From positions 1 to 49,901 of IMG/VR virus record IMGVR_UViG_3300027977_000050: DNA of 49,901 nt, one strand, 5' to 3'. Position numbers and translations under genes: made by a program. The notes under the pieces were generated by a model. The model was not told where the DNA came from. It did no database searches and saw only the letters and a list, made by a program, of their open reading frames with translations. Of the stretch, positions 1 to 7,159 are shown in pieces. Numbering within the stretch: the first letter of the stretch is position 1; every line of letters starts with the position of its first letter. The DNA is from a virus.

Positions 1-7
1 ATGGCAT
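1..7 (-). CDS. Start of a gene running off the left edge
   Basis: An ATG on the minus strand at 7-5 follows GAGGATAACACC, the same kind of leader (purine-rich site then AACACC or CACACC) that precedes the genes starting at 935, 1531 and 1650. Only the start codon and one further codon lie inside the window, so the product is unknown. If the window's right end were joined here, the frame would stop after two codons, which argues against simple circularity of this sequence. Confidence 0.25.
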
Positions 8-11
8 GGTG

Positions 12-593
12 TTATCCTCTCATAAGGTTAATTAATTCAGTAAGGCGTGTTTCTTGCGCTTCAGTCGTGCCAGCACGATGGTATTCTGTTTCGTATGGGC
101 AGAAGTCACCATGTGAGCTAGTACGCTCTGAGAGCTTACAAAGTAAATCCCTATGCACATCATCATGCTTTTCAAATTGAAACAGTATACAGTCGAATAG
201 GGTACCTATTTCATTGTGATCCCATTCAGCAAGCGGCTTTTCTAACCATTTCAAAACATCATTAGAATAGTTAGATATAAACCCACTGCGAGTGGTAAAC
301 CGTTCTTTGATGCATGTCGCAAGATCACCTTGATTACAAGCATTTAATAACTTCTTTACGTCATCGGGCGATAGTTTCACAAATACCCTATCTGTTTCAA
401 AATTATATTCTCGCGGGGATTCAATCGAATCAAATTCCATACTTGGTAAATCTAATTCGCATTCTTCCTTTAGATAATCCTTAAATTCCACAACGTATTG
501 CTTTGCAATATCGTGAAAAATTTTAGAATAATCCACAATGCTATTGCACAATTCGGACAATTCGCGCCCTTCTTTTTTTGGCAATTCCTCCAC
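12..593 (-). CDS. Unknown acidic protein, possibly with a frameshifted N-terminus
   Basis: This is a 193-codon frame with a GTG start, and I do not recognise the family. The product is acidic and rich in Glu, Asp, Leu and Lys, with no membrane segment. The start is doubtful: the same frame stays open upstream to 674 and looks protein-like (GFYETSLSTIPDDII), but has no start codon there. An ATG at 678, overlapping the stop of the upstream gene as ATGA, lies one base out of frame and stops after 13 codons. A one-base indel between about 640 and 678 would join that ATG to this frame. The gene may therefore be a frameshifted version of a longer gene starting at 678, or may start at the GTG. Confidence 0.6.
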   Translation of the reverse strand: MEELPKKEGRELSELCNSIVDYSKIFHDIAKQYVVEFKDYLKEECELDLPSMEFDSIESPREYNFETDRVFVKLSPDDVKKLLNACNQGDLATCIKERFTTRSGFISNYSNDVLKWLEKPLAEWDHNEIGTLFDCILFQFEKHDDVHRDLLCKLSERTSSHGDFCPYETEYHRAGTTEAQETRLTELINLMRG

Positions 594-674
594 ATCCCGT
601 TCAATAATATCATCCGGAATCGTTGATAGGCTTGTTTCATAAAACCCTGCGAAGGGTATGGTTGATAGTTCTAA

Positions 675-935
675 TCATGATGCTATTTTATTAAGTAGTT
701 TATACTCTCTTTCTAGATCAACAGCGTTCAATGTTCTAAATACTTCCACAGTTTTTTTAATAGCTTTTACTAGCCTTTCAGCTTCACGCAATGTTAAACA
801 CGATGCAATTGTATTACGTCTGTAAAAGCCCTCTTCAGGGTTACGCGTGTAGATATTTATATAATAAGTGCCTTTATAATGATCCTCACCATTGTAAAGG
901 GATACATGGTCAAAATGTAATAGATCAAGTTTCAT
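675..935 (-). CDS. Small unknown protein, 86 aa
   Basis: The ATG is preceded by AGGGAGAAGCACACC, a strong ribosome binding site of the style repeated through this cluster. The product is basic in its C-terminal half (REAERLVKAIKKTVEVFRTL, probably helical) with a beta-like N-terminal half. No family is recognised. Its stop overlaps the next start as ATGA (678-675), which suggests translational coupling to the gene downstream. Confidence 0.65.
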   Translation of the reverse strand: MKLDLLHFDHVSLYNGEDHYKGTYYINIYTRNPEEGFYRRNTIASCLTLREAERLVKAIKKTVEVFRTLNAVDLEREYKLLNKIAS

Positions 936-949
936 GGTGTGCTTCTCCC

Positions 950-1531
950 TTAGTTAAACATTGAATACGGTTCACGTTGCCACTTGGTGATCGTGCGCCG
1001 GTCGTGTTTGATACTCTTTAGCAAGCTTGCCACTTGCGCACGCAATGCGTCGCAGATGGAAGGCGGCGCTTGTGTCGTTTGACGCATCTTGCGCATATCG
1101 GCACAAAGTTTAATGATGCTTTGCCGTGTTGCGCTAATCGAATCTTTTAATTCCTCGATAGCGTAGGCGGCTTGATCTTTTAGCCATTCTTCTTTGTCCC
1201 TTTCAGCGCGCAATTGTGCAAAGCGGTCCGCTTGGTGAGCCGCTGCAATCTCGCACGTGTTAATTGTGGAAAAGTCTAACAAAGCACAATCATCGTTGCA
1301 CGGATCAGCGTATCCACTAATAAATTGTGGTTCACCATTGCGTGCGGGCAATTGGTAGACGATGCCCCGATAGACGGTGTCTTGCCAATAATCAGCACAC
1401 CAACCGTTATGGCGGATACGTGTTGAGATTGTATCAGCAAAGCCTTTAATCCTTAACCCTTGACTCGCGTTTTCAATCCAACGCACGCCATTGGTTGCGG
1501 GGTTATAAATGATATATTTAACTTTTTTCAT
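950..1531 (-). CDS. Unknown protein, 193 aa
   Basis: The frame is open from 1615, but the ATG at 1531 follows GGAGAAGCACACC and is chosen as the start (product begins MKKVKYIIYNPATNG). The C-terminal half is charged and probably a helical coiled coil (about residues 95-190). No family is recognised. It lies in the minus-strand cluster that ends at the left window edge. Confidence 0.65.
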   Translation of the reverse strand: MKKVKYIIYNPATNGVRWIENASQGLRIKGFADTISTRIRHNGWCADYWQDTVYRGIVYQLPARNGEPQFISGYADPCNDDCALLDFSTINTCEIAAAHQADRFAQLRAERDKEEWLKDQAAYAIEELKDSISATRQSIIKLCADMRKMRQTTQAPPSICDALRAQVASLLKSIKHDRRTITKWQREPYSMFN

Positions 1532-1545
1532 GGTGTGCTTCTCCG

Positions 1546-1650
1546 TTAGTTTAAATATCCACACGCCATGCCGAGGGCAATGAGCGCGAGGATAAGGGTT
1601 AAGAGTTTTAAACACTGATTAGTGTTTAAAAGTGGGTCACTGTTGCGCAT
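1546..1650 (-). CDS. Small single-span membrane protein, 34 aa
   Basis: A 34-codon frame starts at ATG 1650 after AAGGAAAATAACACC. The product has a polar N-terminus and one hydrophobic helix (LTLILALIALGMACGYL). It ends 15 bases before the start of the next gene. The spacing and binding site support it, but small size keeps confidence moderate. Its coding sequence holds a perfect inverted repeat (1606-1631). Confidence 0.45.
   Translation of the reverse strand: MRNSDPLLNTNQCLKLLTLILALIALGMACGYLN
1606..1631. repeat. Perfect 11-bp inverted repeat
   Basis: The arms TTTTAAACACT and AGTGTTTAAAA are separated by GATT. The repeat sits inside the small membrane-protein gene. It could be an operator, a processing hairpin or chance in AT-rich coding DNA. 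Confidence 0.4.
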
Positions 1651-1677
1651 GGTGTTATTTTCCTTGTCTGTGTTGAA

Positions 1678-1863
1678 TTAATAAAAACTGCGCGGTGTTG
1701 AGTAAAATTCAATATGCGTTTGCGCGGCAGCTTCACGTGCTGCGATTTGACCGCGTTTTTTTAATTCTAAGCGATACGCCGCGCGTTCCTCTTTTGTCAT
1801 ATTGCCCATTTTTATTGAATGAGCAATTGCTGCCTCTTTGGCTTTTTTTTCTGAATCGGTCAT
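1678..1863 (-). CDS. Small charged helical protein, 61 aa
   Basis: The ATG at 1863 follows GGGAGAACAAC. The product is rich in Lys, Glu and Ala (MTDSEKKAKEAAIAHSIK), predicted helical and soluble, with no recognised family. It is the first gene behind the operator-bearing promoter at 1900-1928 and so probably the first product of this transcript. Confidence 0.6.
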   Translation of the reverse strand: MTDSEKKAKEAAIAHSIKMGNMTKEERAAYRLELKKRGQIAAREAAAQTHIEFYSTPRSFY

Positions 1864-1899
1864 GTTGTTCTCCCTGGTTTTATTGACTTGATATATAAT

Positions 1900-1928
1900 G
1901 TTATATTCGTATCGCGCGAATCTTGCAA
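1900..1928 (-). promoter_or_regulatory. Sigma-70-like promoter with dyad operator in the spacer
   Basis: On the minus strand TTGCAA (1928-1923), a 17-base spacer and TATAAC (1905-1900) form a good promoter. It would start RNA near 1893, about 30 bases before the ATG at 1863. The spacer is filled by the ATTCG-N7-CGAAT dyad, the arrangement expected for repression by occlusion. Confidence 0.6.
1905..1921. promoter_or_regulatory. Operator candidate ATTCG-N7-CGAAT, copy 1
   Basis: A 17-bp dyad reading ATTCG TATCGCG CGAAT lies in the promoter spacer. The same half-sites and spacing recur at 34146-34162, and in weakened form at 45775-45791. Confidence 0.55.
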
Positions 1929-1935
1929 GGATTAT

Positions 1936-1952
1936 TTTCGTATCGCGCGAAT
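1936..1952. promoter_or_regulatory. Operator candidate, copy 2
   Basis: TTTCG TATCGCG CGAAT repeats copy 1 with one changed base, 31 bp upstream of it (about three helical turns). Two sites on the same DNA face suggest cooperative binding. Confidence 0.5.
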
Positions 1953-1988
1953 TATTTTATTGATAGGGGCTAAAGTGTTGCGTTTGAG

Positions 1989-2501
1989 TCACAGTGGGTT
2001 AACAATTGCTTTGCCCGCTATGAGCGCACGGGCCCCGCCAATTGATTCGAGTGTGACGCGCCGATATGTCCTCTTGTTAATAGTTTTATAACCAATGCGT
2101 TTGTTCAGGTGATTGCTGAGGCGGGAAGGCGCTATATTATGGGCAATTGCACAATCGTGTGCGGTTTTGAACACCTCCAAAGTCTCATTGCACAGCACAA
2201 TGCCGCCTTTTGACATATGTAACACTTTGTTAAAAATGGGCATGTGGCCGTTAGCTTGGCATGCCTCGCCCTGCGCATTGAGGGCTTGCCAGCGTGATTC
2301 GTGCGTTGAAAGTGATTCGATTCTATACCGCAAGGACTTATTGAAAAGTGGATTGCCGGCCAATTGGTAAAGTTTCGTGACATTGTGAAATTCCGACAGG
2401 CCAATGAATAGCACTTCAGGATTAGGCGGCTGAGTCACTTTGTAAACCACCCACATATCCGGCGCGCTGGCAGGTATCGTTTCAAGGATAATCTTAAGCA
2501 T
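1989..2501 (-). CDS. Unknown protein, paralogue of the upstream gene
   Basis: The 170-codon frame starts at ATG 2501, overlapping the stop of the upstream gene by 8 bases. An alternative start at 2456 (MWVVYKV) aligns with the N-terminus of the neighbour (MWKIYQI). The C-terminal 65 residues are clearly similar to the neighbour: both have PSRLSNHLN followed by a basic R/K stretch and a GGA.AL.AGK tail. That C-terminal part resembles a small DNA-binding module of the NUMOD/HTH kind, though no nuclease motif is visible. The middle region (about residues 30-95) is unique to this copy. Confidence 0.6.
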   Translation of the reverse strand: MLKIILETIPASAPDMWVVYKVTQPPNPEVLFIGLSEFHNVTKLYQLAGNPLFNKSLRYRIESLSTHESRWQALNAQGEACQANGHMPIFNKVLHMSKGGIVLCNETLEVFKTAHDCAIAHNIAPSRLSNHLNKRIGYKTINKRTYRRVTLESIGGARALIAGKAIVNPL

Positions 2502-2823
2502 GTGGCGCCTGCACTTTGCCGGCTGCAAGGGCCTGCGCGCCGCCAACACGGGACAAAGGGACACGTTGATAAGAGCGGCCACGAATGGCGCGATTGCCCG
2601 GCCGTGCATTCAAATGATTGCTAAGTCGGCTAGGTTGTATCCCATGCGCTTTACATGCCGCCGCCGCCGTTGGAAATAATTCATATGTTTCACAACACAT
2701 AATAACTATCGGTTCACGTGAATCATGAAACGTTAGATTGCGGCAATTGATTGTGTCTGAGTGAATCAGGCACTCAGCGTAGAAAGTTTGGTCATTGGTT
2801 TTAATTTGGTAGATTTTCCACAT
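2494..2823 (-). CDS. Unknown protein with PSRLSNHLN module, 109 aa
   Basis: The frame is open from 2871, but ATG 2823 with AAAGGAGTCCAAA just upstream is the likely start. The N-terminus (MWKIYQIKT) and the C-terminal PSRLSNHLN...GGAQALAAGK segment match the downstream gene, so the two are tandem paralogues. The segment 'TAAAACKAHGIQPSRLSNHL' has helix-turn-helix character, so DNA binding is inferred, weakly. It is the first gene of the leftward transcript from the divergent control region. Confidence 0.6.
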   Translation of the reverse strand: MWKIYQIKTNDQTFYAECLIHSDTINCRNLTFHDSREPIVIMCCETYELFPTAAAACKAHGIQPSRLSNHLNARPGNRAIRGRSYQRVPLSRVGGAQALAAGKVQAPHA

Positions 2824-2842
2824 TTTGGACTCCTTTGTGTTG

Positions 2843-2871
2843 ATTTTAGCGAAAATGAATAATGTTAGCAA
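2843..2871 (-). promoter_or_regulatory. Leftward sigma-70-like promoter
   Basis: On the minus strand TTGCTA (2871-2866), 17 bases and TAAAAT (2848-2843) precede the gene starting at 2823. The -35 box overlaps a TAACATTA octamer that recurs on the other side of this control region. Confidence 0.55.
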
Positions 2872-2946
2872 CTAGATTCGTGTGGAACGTGTGGAAAATG
2901 TGTAACGTGTTGAAAACTAAAGATAAAATGTAGAAAATGTAGATGC

Positions 2947-3087
2947 TAACTCTTATGTAAGATATAAGATGAAAAAACGACGTTCTTTTAGAGTAAGACT
3001 TGTTGTCATTAATTATATAAATACCCCCACATAAAATGTTTTCTGTGGGAGTGCGTTTTTTTCATCTTATATCTTACATAAGAGTTA
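2947..3087. repeat. 33-bp inverted repeat with internal hairpin
   Basis: The left arm 2947-2979 and the right arm 3054-3087 are complementary over 33 bp, with one extra T in the right arm. The 74-bp spacer contains a second hairpin, CCCACA (3026-3031) with TGTGGG (3044-3049). No gene covers the region 2872-3393, which lies between the leftward and rightward transcripts. Confidence 0.8.
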
Positions 3088-3104
3088 CATGTGAATCAAG
3101 TTAC

Positions 3105-3204
3105 TAACATTATACACGTTGACGCGAGGAATGAGTGTCCTATAACATTACACCCGCCAGTGATCAACAGCGAGCCAATGAACCACATTGTATAACATTA
3201 TACA
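3105..3204 (+). repeat. TAACATTA octamer copies
   Basis: TAACATTA occurs at 3105, 3143 and 3193 (each followed by a T/C-A-C-A/C context), again at 3521 inside the small terminase gene, and inverted at 2860-2867. Five copies within 670 bp are more than expected by chance. They may be protein binding sites for the divergent promoters or for packaging. Confidence 0.45.
3119..3146 (+). promoter_or_regulatory. Rightward sigma-70-like promoter
   Basis: TTGACG, a 16-base spacer and TATAAC form a plausible promoter facing the terminase gene 250 bp away. The -10 box overlaps one of the TAACATTA copies. Confidence 0.4.
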
Positions 3205-3266
3205 TTCGGCCCACGTTAGCCGCTGGGTGGATATTGGTACGTGTGGCTAGGGTGGGGCGGGGGGCC

Positions 3267-3294
3267 CCTCCCCCACGTTTTCGGTGGGGGGAGG
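3267..3294. other. GC-rich hairpin upstream of the terminase gene
   Basis: CCTCCCCCAC (3267-3276) pairs with GTGGGGG-G-AGG (3284-3294, one bulged G) around a GTTTTCG loop. No T-run follows, so it is not a typical terminator. Its place just upstream of the small terminase gene fits a cos/pac or replication signal, but this is inference. Confidence 0.45.
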
Positions 3295-3393
3295 TCAACC
3301 CGACAAATTTTGGCAAAAGTGAAAAACATTTACCACACGCCCCAGCTCCCACCCCGCTTGACCAAGTTCACCACATTCTGTTATCGTACAATT

Positions 3394-3996
3394 ATGACTA
3401 ACCTTGTCCCGACCACAGCCTATGATCTGCTCGAACCACTGGAACGAGCCGCCGTTGACGAATACGTTAAGTATGCTGTAGAAAAGCAAGTGCGTTCCAA
3501 CCAACGGATCGCCAACGCTATAACATTACCAATTCCCGCTGAGTACATACGCCGGTCACGCGATGCTTTGTACAAGCCGCTCCTACGTGCCGCCATTACC
3601 GAGCGGATCACTGAGATTGCCCGTAGTTATGACATAAGTCCCGATCGGGTCATTGATGAACATGCTAACATTGCATTCAGTACCATCTCAGACTTTTTGG
3701 AACCAGGTCATTACGGCGAAGTGACGCTCAAAGACCTCAAATCGATACCGAAACATAAGATGCAAGCCCTCAAGTCCATTGAGACGAGGCCTGGCAGTTA
3801 TGGGATGGCGATCAAAGTGGTCATGCACGATAAATTTCCATCACTTAAGGCGTTGGGCGACTATATGGGTCTCGTATCACCTGACGCTCCGCCCCCTTTG
3901 CGCAATTATGTGGCTGAGAAGTCCAAGGAGAAGATACTAGAGGCTGTGCCGGAGAAAGCTTACCTTGAATTGCTCGAACAATGCACCCAATCCTAG
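3394..3996 (+). CDS. terS: Terminase small subunit
   Basis: The 200-residue product is the DNA-recognition subunit of the packaging motor. The central and C-terminal part shows the Terminase_2 pattern: NIAFSTISDFLE near residues 90-101, LKDLKSIPKHKMQALKSI, then DKFPSLKALGDYMGL. The N-terminal 70 residues replace the usual short HTH with a longer charged region. ATG 3394 is preferred to upstream GTG codons because the extension lies in the GC hairpin region. No Shine-Dalgarno sequence is visible, and a weak TTGACC-N18-TATCGT ends 6 bases upstream, so a leaderless transcript is possible. It overlaps the large-subunit gene by 16 bases. Confidence 0.85.
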   Translation: MTNLVPTTAYDLLEPLERAAVDEYVKYAVEKQVRSNQRIANAITLPIPAEYIRRSRDALYKPLLRAAITERITEIARSYDISPDRVIDEHANIAFSTISDFLEPGHYGEVTLKDLKSIPKHKMQALKSIETRPGSYGMAIKVVMHDKFPSLKALGDYMGLVSPDAPPPLRNYVAEKSKEKILEAVPEKAYLELLEQCTQS

Positions 3997-5702
3997 GCTG
4001 GAATGACAACGACCGACCCACGCTCAAAATGTGGAAGCCGAAAGGCTTGTCCCATGCGGAGTGGCCGCCCGACTATGACGCTGTGTACCGGTGGCGGCAC
4101 GCAACACTGAGCCGCATGACGGCAGACCCCACCATGTTGGCCAGTGCGCGCACTTACTATTCCACCCGTCCGGCGGAGTTCATTATGGACTGGATGGACA
4201 CCTATGACCCACGGCGCGACAAGAATAAATGGACACCTTTTGTCTTTTTTGAGAAGCAGGTCGAGTTTATTCAATTCCTGCGCGACTTGGACATTGAGCA
4301 GGAGAGTGGGTTGGACGAGAAGACCCGCGACATGGGTGCAACATGGGCTTGCTGTGCCTATAGCATCTGGTGTTGGCTGTTCATACCCAATGATGCAACC
4401 GGCTGGGGGTCGCGCAAGGAGCAGCTTGTGGACAAATTGGGCGATGCGGACAGCATTTTCGAGAAGATGCGCCTCATTCTCAAACGGCTCCCCCCGCTCT
4501 GGCTACCCAAAGACTTTAATTGGTCAAGGCACGCCACATTTATGAAATTGATCAACCCTGAGAACGGAGCCAGCATCACCGGCGAGGCTGGGGACAACAT
4601 TGGGCGGGGGGGTCGTAAGAGCCGCTTTTTCAAGGATGAGGCCGCACACTATGAACGGCCTGAGCTGATCGAGGCTGCGCTCGGCGACACCACCAACGTG
4701 CAGATCGACATCTCATCCGTCAATGGGTTGGGCAACGTGTTCCACCGGCGGCGCAAGAACGGTGTCATGTGGCAGCGCGGCGTGCCGCTCCCCAAGGGCA
4801 AGGTGCGGGTCTTCGTCATGGACTGGCGCGACCATCCGCTCAAGACGCAAGAATGGTATGAGCTGCGCAAGGCCAAATATGAGCGGGAGGGTATGGCGCA
4901 CGTCTTTGCGCAGGAGGTGGACCGCAACTATTCTGCGGCCATTCAGAACACGGTCATACCGCTCGACTGGATACATTCGGCCATTGATGCACATTTACGC
5001 ATCCCAGGCTTTAAAGAGGCGGTCGAGGTCAACCGTGGCCGGTGGGTGGCAGGGCTGGACGTGGCCGATGGCGGCATTGACCGCAATGCACTGGCCATGC
5101 GCGAGTGGGTCGTATGGCGCACCTGCGAGGAGTGGGGCAGCCGCGACACAGGGGTCACTGCGCGCAAAGCCGTCACAGAGTGCCGCGACATCAAAGGTAT
5201 CATCGAGTGCCAATATGACTGCATCGGCGTGGGGTCAGGGGTCAAATCAGAGTATAACCGGCTGGTGGACGACAAACTCATCGACAAAGAGCGACTCCCC
5301 TTCATACCGTGGAACGCAGGTGCAGCAGTGACTCGCCCCTACGACCGCATCATTCCCGACGACAGTGAGAGCATTCTCAACAAAGACTTTTATGAGAACT
5401 TCAAGGCGCAAGCATGGTGGTCGCTGCGCACGCGCTTCTACAAGGTGCATAAAGTGGTCACTGCTGGTGAGATTTACCCCTTTGACGAGCTGATTTCACT
5501 TGACAGCCGCATGCCTTTGATTGAACAGTTATGTCAAGAATTAGCACAGCCCACACACGGCAAATCGACTAAGTTGAAACTCTTGATTGAAAAGACACCT
5601 AAAGGTACGAAATCACCAAACCTTGCTGATAGCGGTGTAATGATGTATTATCCTGCGGACATCAATTCCTCTCAAGTGGAGACAGGTTCCTATGGCTACT
5701 AG
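3981..5702 (+). CDS. terL: Terminase large subunit
   Basis: This 573-residue packaging ATPase-nuclease translocates DNA into the prohead. Near residue 112 EKTRDMGATW is a variant Walker A of the kind found in terminases. SRFFKDEAAHYE (about 213-224) is Walker B with the catalytic acidic pair. VAGLDVADGGIDRNA (about 355-369) carries the first metal-binding Asp of the RNase H-like nuclease. Base composition is more GC-rich than in the genes to the right. It overlaps the small subunit gene and, by 11 bases, the portal gene, as expected of a packaging operon. Confidence 0.93.
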   Translation: MHPILGWNDNDRPTLKMWKPKGLSHAEWPPDYDAVYRWRHATLSRMTADPTMLASARTYYSTRPAEFIMDWMDTYDPRRDKNKWTPFVFFEKQVEFIQFLRDLDIEQESGLDEKTRDMGATWACCAYSIWCWLFIPNDATGWGSRKEQLVDKLGDADSIFEKMRLILKRLPPLWLPKDFNWSRHATFMKLINPENGASITGEAGDNIGRGGRKSRFFKDEAAHYERPELIEAALGDTTNVQIDISSVNGLGNVFHRRRKNGVMWQRGVPLPKGKVRVFVMDWRDHPLKTQEWYELRKAKYEREGMAHVFAQEVDRNYSAAIQNTVIPLDWIHSAIDAHLRIPGFKEAVEVNRGRWVAGLDVADGGIDRNALAMREWVVWRTCEEWGSRDTGVTARKAVTECRDIKGIIECQYDCIGVGSGVKSEYNRLVDDKLIDKERLPFIPWNAGAAVTRPYDRIIPDDSESILNKDFYENFKAQAWWSLRTRFYKVHKVVTAGEIYPFDELISLDSRMPLIEQLCQELAQPTHGKSTKLKLLIEKTPKGTKSPNLADSGVMMYYPADINSSQVETGSYGY

Positions 5703-7149
5703 TGCATATATTCACCCACTCATGCGCCGTTCAAGTGACATCGATTCGATGGTTCCATATTGGGACAAAGTTGAGGACATTGTTGAAGGTCAACATCGCA
5801 TCAAGGGCGCGTCTAAACAATACTTACCGATGTTCCCAGATGAGGCTGGTGAAGAATATAAATTCCGCCTCAGCCTAGCCAAATTCACCAACATCTACCG
5901 CGACGTGCTTGAGGGTCTGGCGTACAAACCCTTTGAGGAAGAAATTACAGTCATTGGTGGTGATAGCGTACCAACCGAGGTACATGAGTTTATCGAAGAC
6001 GTGGACGGAGCGGGTAATAATATCTCTGTGTTCTCAGCGTTAACATTTTTCAACGGCATTAACAATGCGATCGATTGGGTATTGATTGATTATCCTGCAC
6101 CAGACGTATCAATCGTCACGGTGGCCGATGCCAAACGTGCCAACATCCGACCATTTTGGAGCCACATTCTTGCGAAGAATGTTTTGGAGGTTCGCACGGC
6201 GGTGATCGGTGCGAAAGAGGTCATCAGCTATTTCAGAGTATTTGAACCATCGTTGACACTTGATAAAAACGACTGCGTTCGCGTCTTTGAACGTGAAGGT
6301 GATACGATCACATGGACGCTTTATGAGAAGGTCGAACAACCCAAGAAACCTGAAGATGGGTTTGTTAAAATTCAAGAAGGTGTTCTGAGCGTCAATCTTA
6401 TTCCTGTCGTTCCATTTATCACAGGGCGCAGGGAAGGTAAGAGTTATAAATTCATGCCTGTGATGCGCGATGCTGCGGATTTGCAAATCACACTTTATCA
6501 AAACGAATCGGCTTTGGAGTTTATCAAGACGATGGCCGGTTATCCAATGCTTGCTGCGAACGGGATGAAACCGAAGAAAGCGCAAGACGGTAAAACCGAT
6601 GAGAAAGTAGCAGTGGGCCCAATGCGCGTGCTCTACGGTGTACCAGACGGCGCAGGTGGGCATGGTGAGTGGAAGTTCATTGAACCCAATGCTAACTCGA
6701 TGGAGTTTTTGCAGAAGAACATCGACAAAACCAAACAGGATTTGCGCGAACTGGGTCGTCAGCCGCTCACTGCACTGTCGAGCCAGTTGACCAACACGAC
6801 AACGGCGATCGCTGCGGGTAAAGCGAAGAGCGCGGTGACATCGTGGGCGTTGGGTCTCAAAGACACACTTGAGAACGCAATGCGAATCACAATGTTATGG
6901 ATGAAGATTGATTACGAACCAGAGGTGAACGTGTTCACTGGGTTCGACAATGTTTTGGATAACGGTAAAGATTTAGATGCACTCGATAAAGCACGTGCGC
7001 GCGGCGACATTTCACAAGAGACGTTCTTGAGCGAATTGAAACGGAGGAAAGTGCTTTCTCCCGAGTTCAATTTCGTTGATGAACAAAAACGTCAATTGGA
7101 TGAAATCCCTTCGGACGGGGCAGACAGTCCACTAGTTCAACAACCATAA
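5692..7149 (+). CDS. Portal protein (DUF4055-like)
   Basis: The 485-residue product would form the dodecameric ring at the packaging vertex. The N-terminal segment with KGASKQYLPMFPDEAGEEYK and a stretch ending VLEGLAYKPF matches the DUF4055 type of phage portal. The C-terminal third is helical (EFLQKNIDKTKQDLRELGRQ, then TAIAAGKAKS). The start overlaps the end of the terminase gene and follows GGAGACAGG. Position between terminase and scaffold supports the call. Confidence 0.88.
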   Translation: MATSAYIHPLMRRSSDIDSMVPYWDKVEDIVEGQHRIKGASKQYLPMFPDEAGEEYKFRLSLAKFTNIYRDVLEGLAYKPFEEEITVIGGDSVPTEVHEFIEDVDGAGNNISVFSALTFFNGINNAIDWVLIDYPAPDVSIVTVADAKRANIRPFWSHILAKNVLEVRTAVIGAKEVISYFRVFEPSLTLDKNDCVRVFEREGDTITWTLYEKVEQPKKPEDGFVKIQEGVLSVNLIPVVPFITGRREGKSYKFMPVMRDAADLQITLYQNESALEFIKTMAGYPMLAANGMKPKKAQDGKTDEKVAVGPMRVLYGVPDGAGGHGEWKFIEPNANSMEFLQKNIDKTKQDLRELGRQPLTALSSQLTNTTTAIAAGKAKSAVTSWALGLKDTLENAMRITMLWMKIDYEPEVNVFTGFDNVLDNGKDLDALDKARARGDISQETFLSELKRRKVLSPEFNFVDEQKRQLDEIPSDGADSPLVQQP

Positions 7150-7159
7150 GGAAACTAAA

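Noticed and set aside
3054-3062. T-run after the right arm start as a classical terminator
   Set aside because: The CCCACA/TGTGGG hairpin ends six bases before the T-run and the run belongs to the long inverted repeat, so a simple terminator is not supported.
3241-3393. N-terminal extension of the small terminase to a GTG at 3241
   Set aside because: The extension reads through the GC hairpin and gives a Gly/Pro-rich sequence unlike the family. ATG 3394 fits better.
4144-5331. Long alternative frames inside the terminase large subunit gene
   Set aside because: The gene is GC-rich, so antisense and shifted frames stay open by chance. Only the TerL frame carries the expected motifs.
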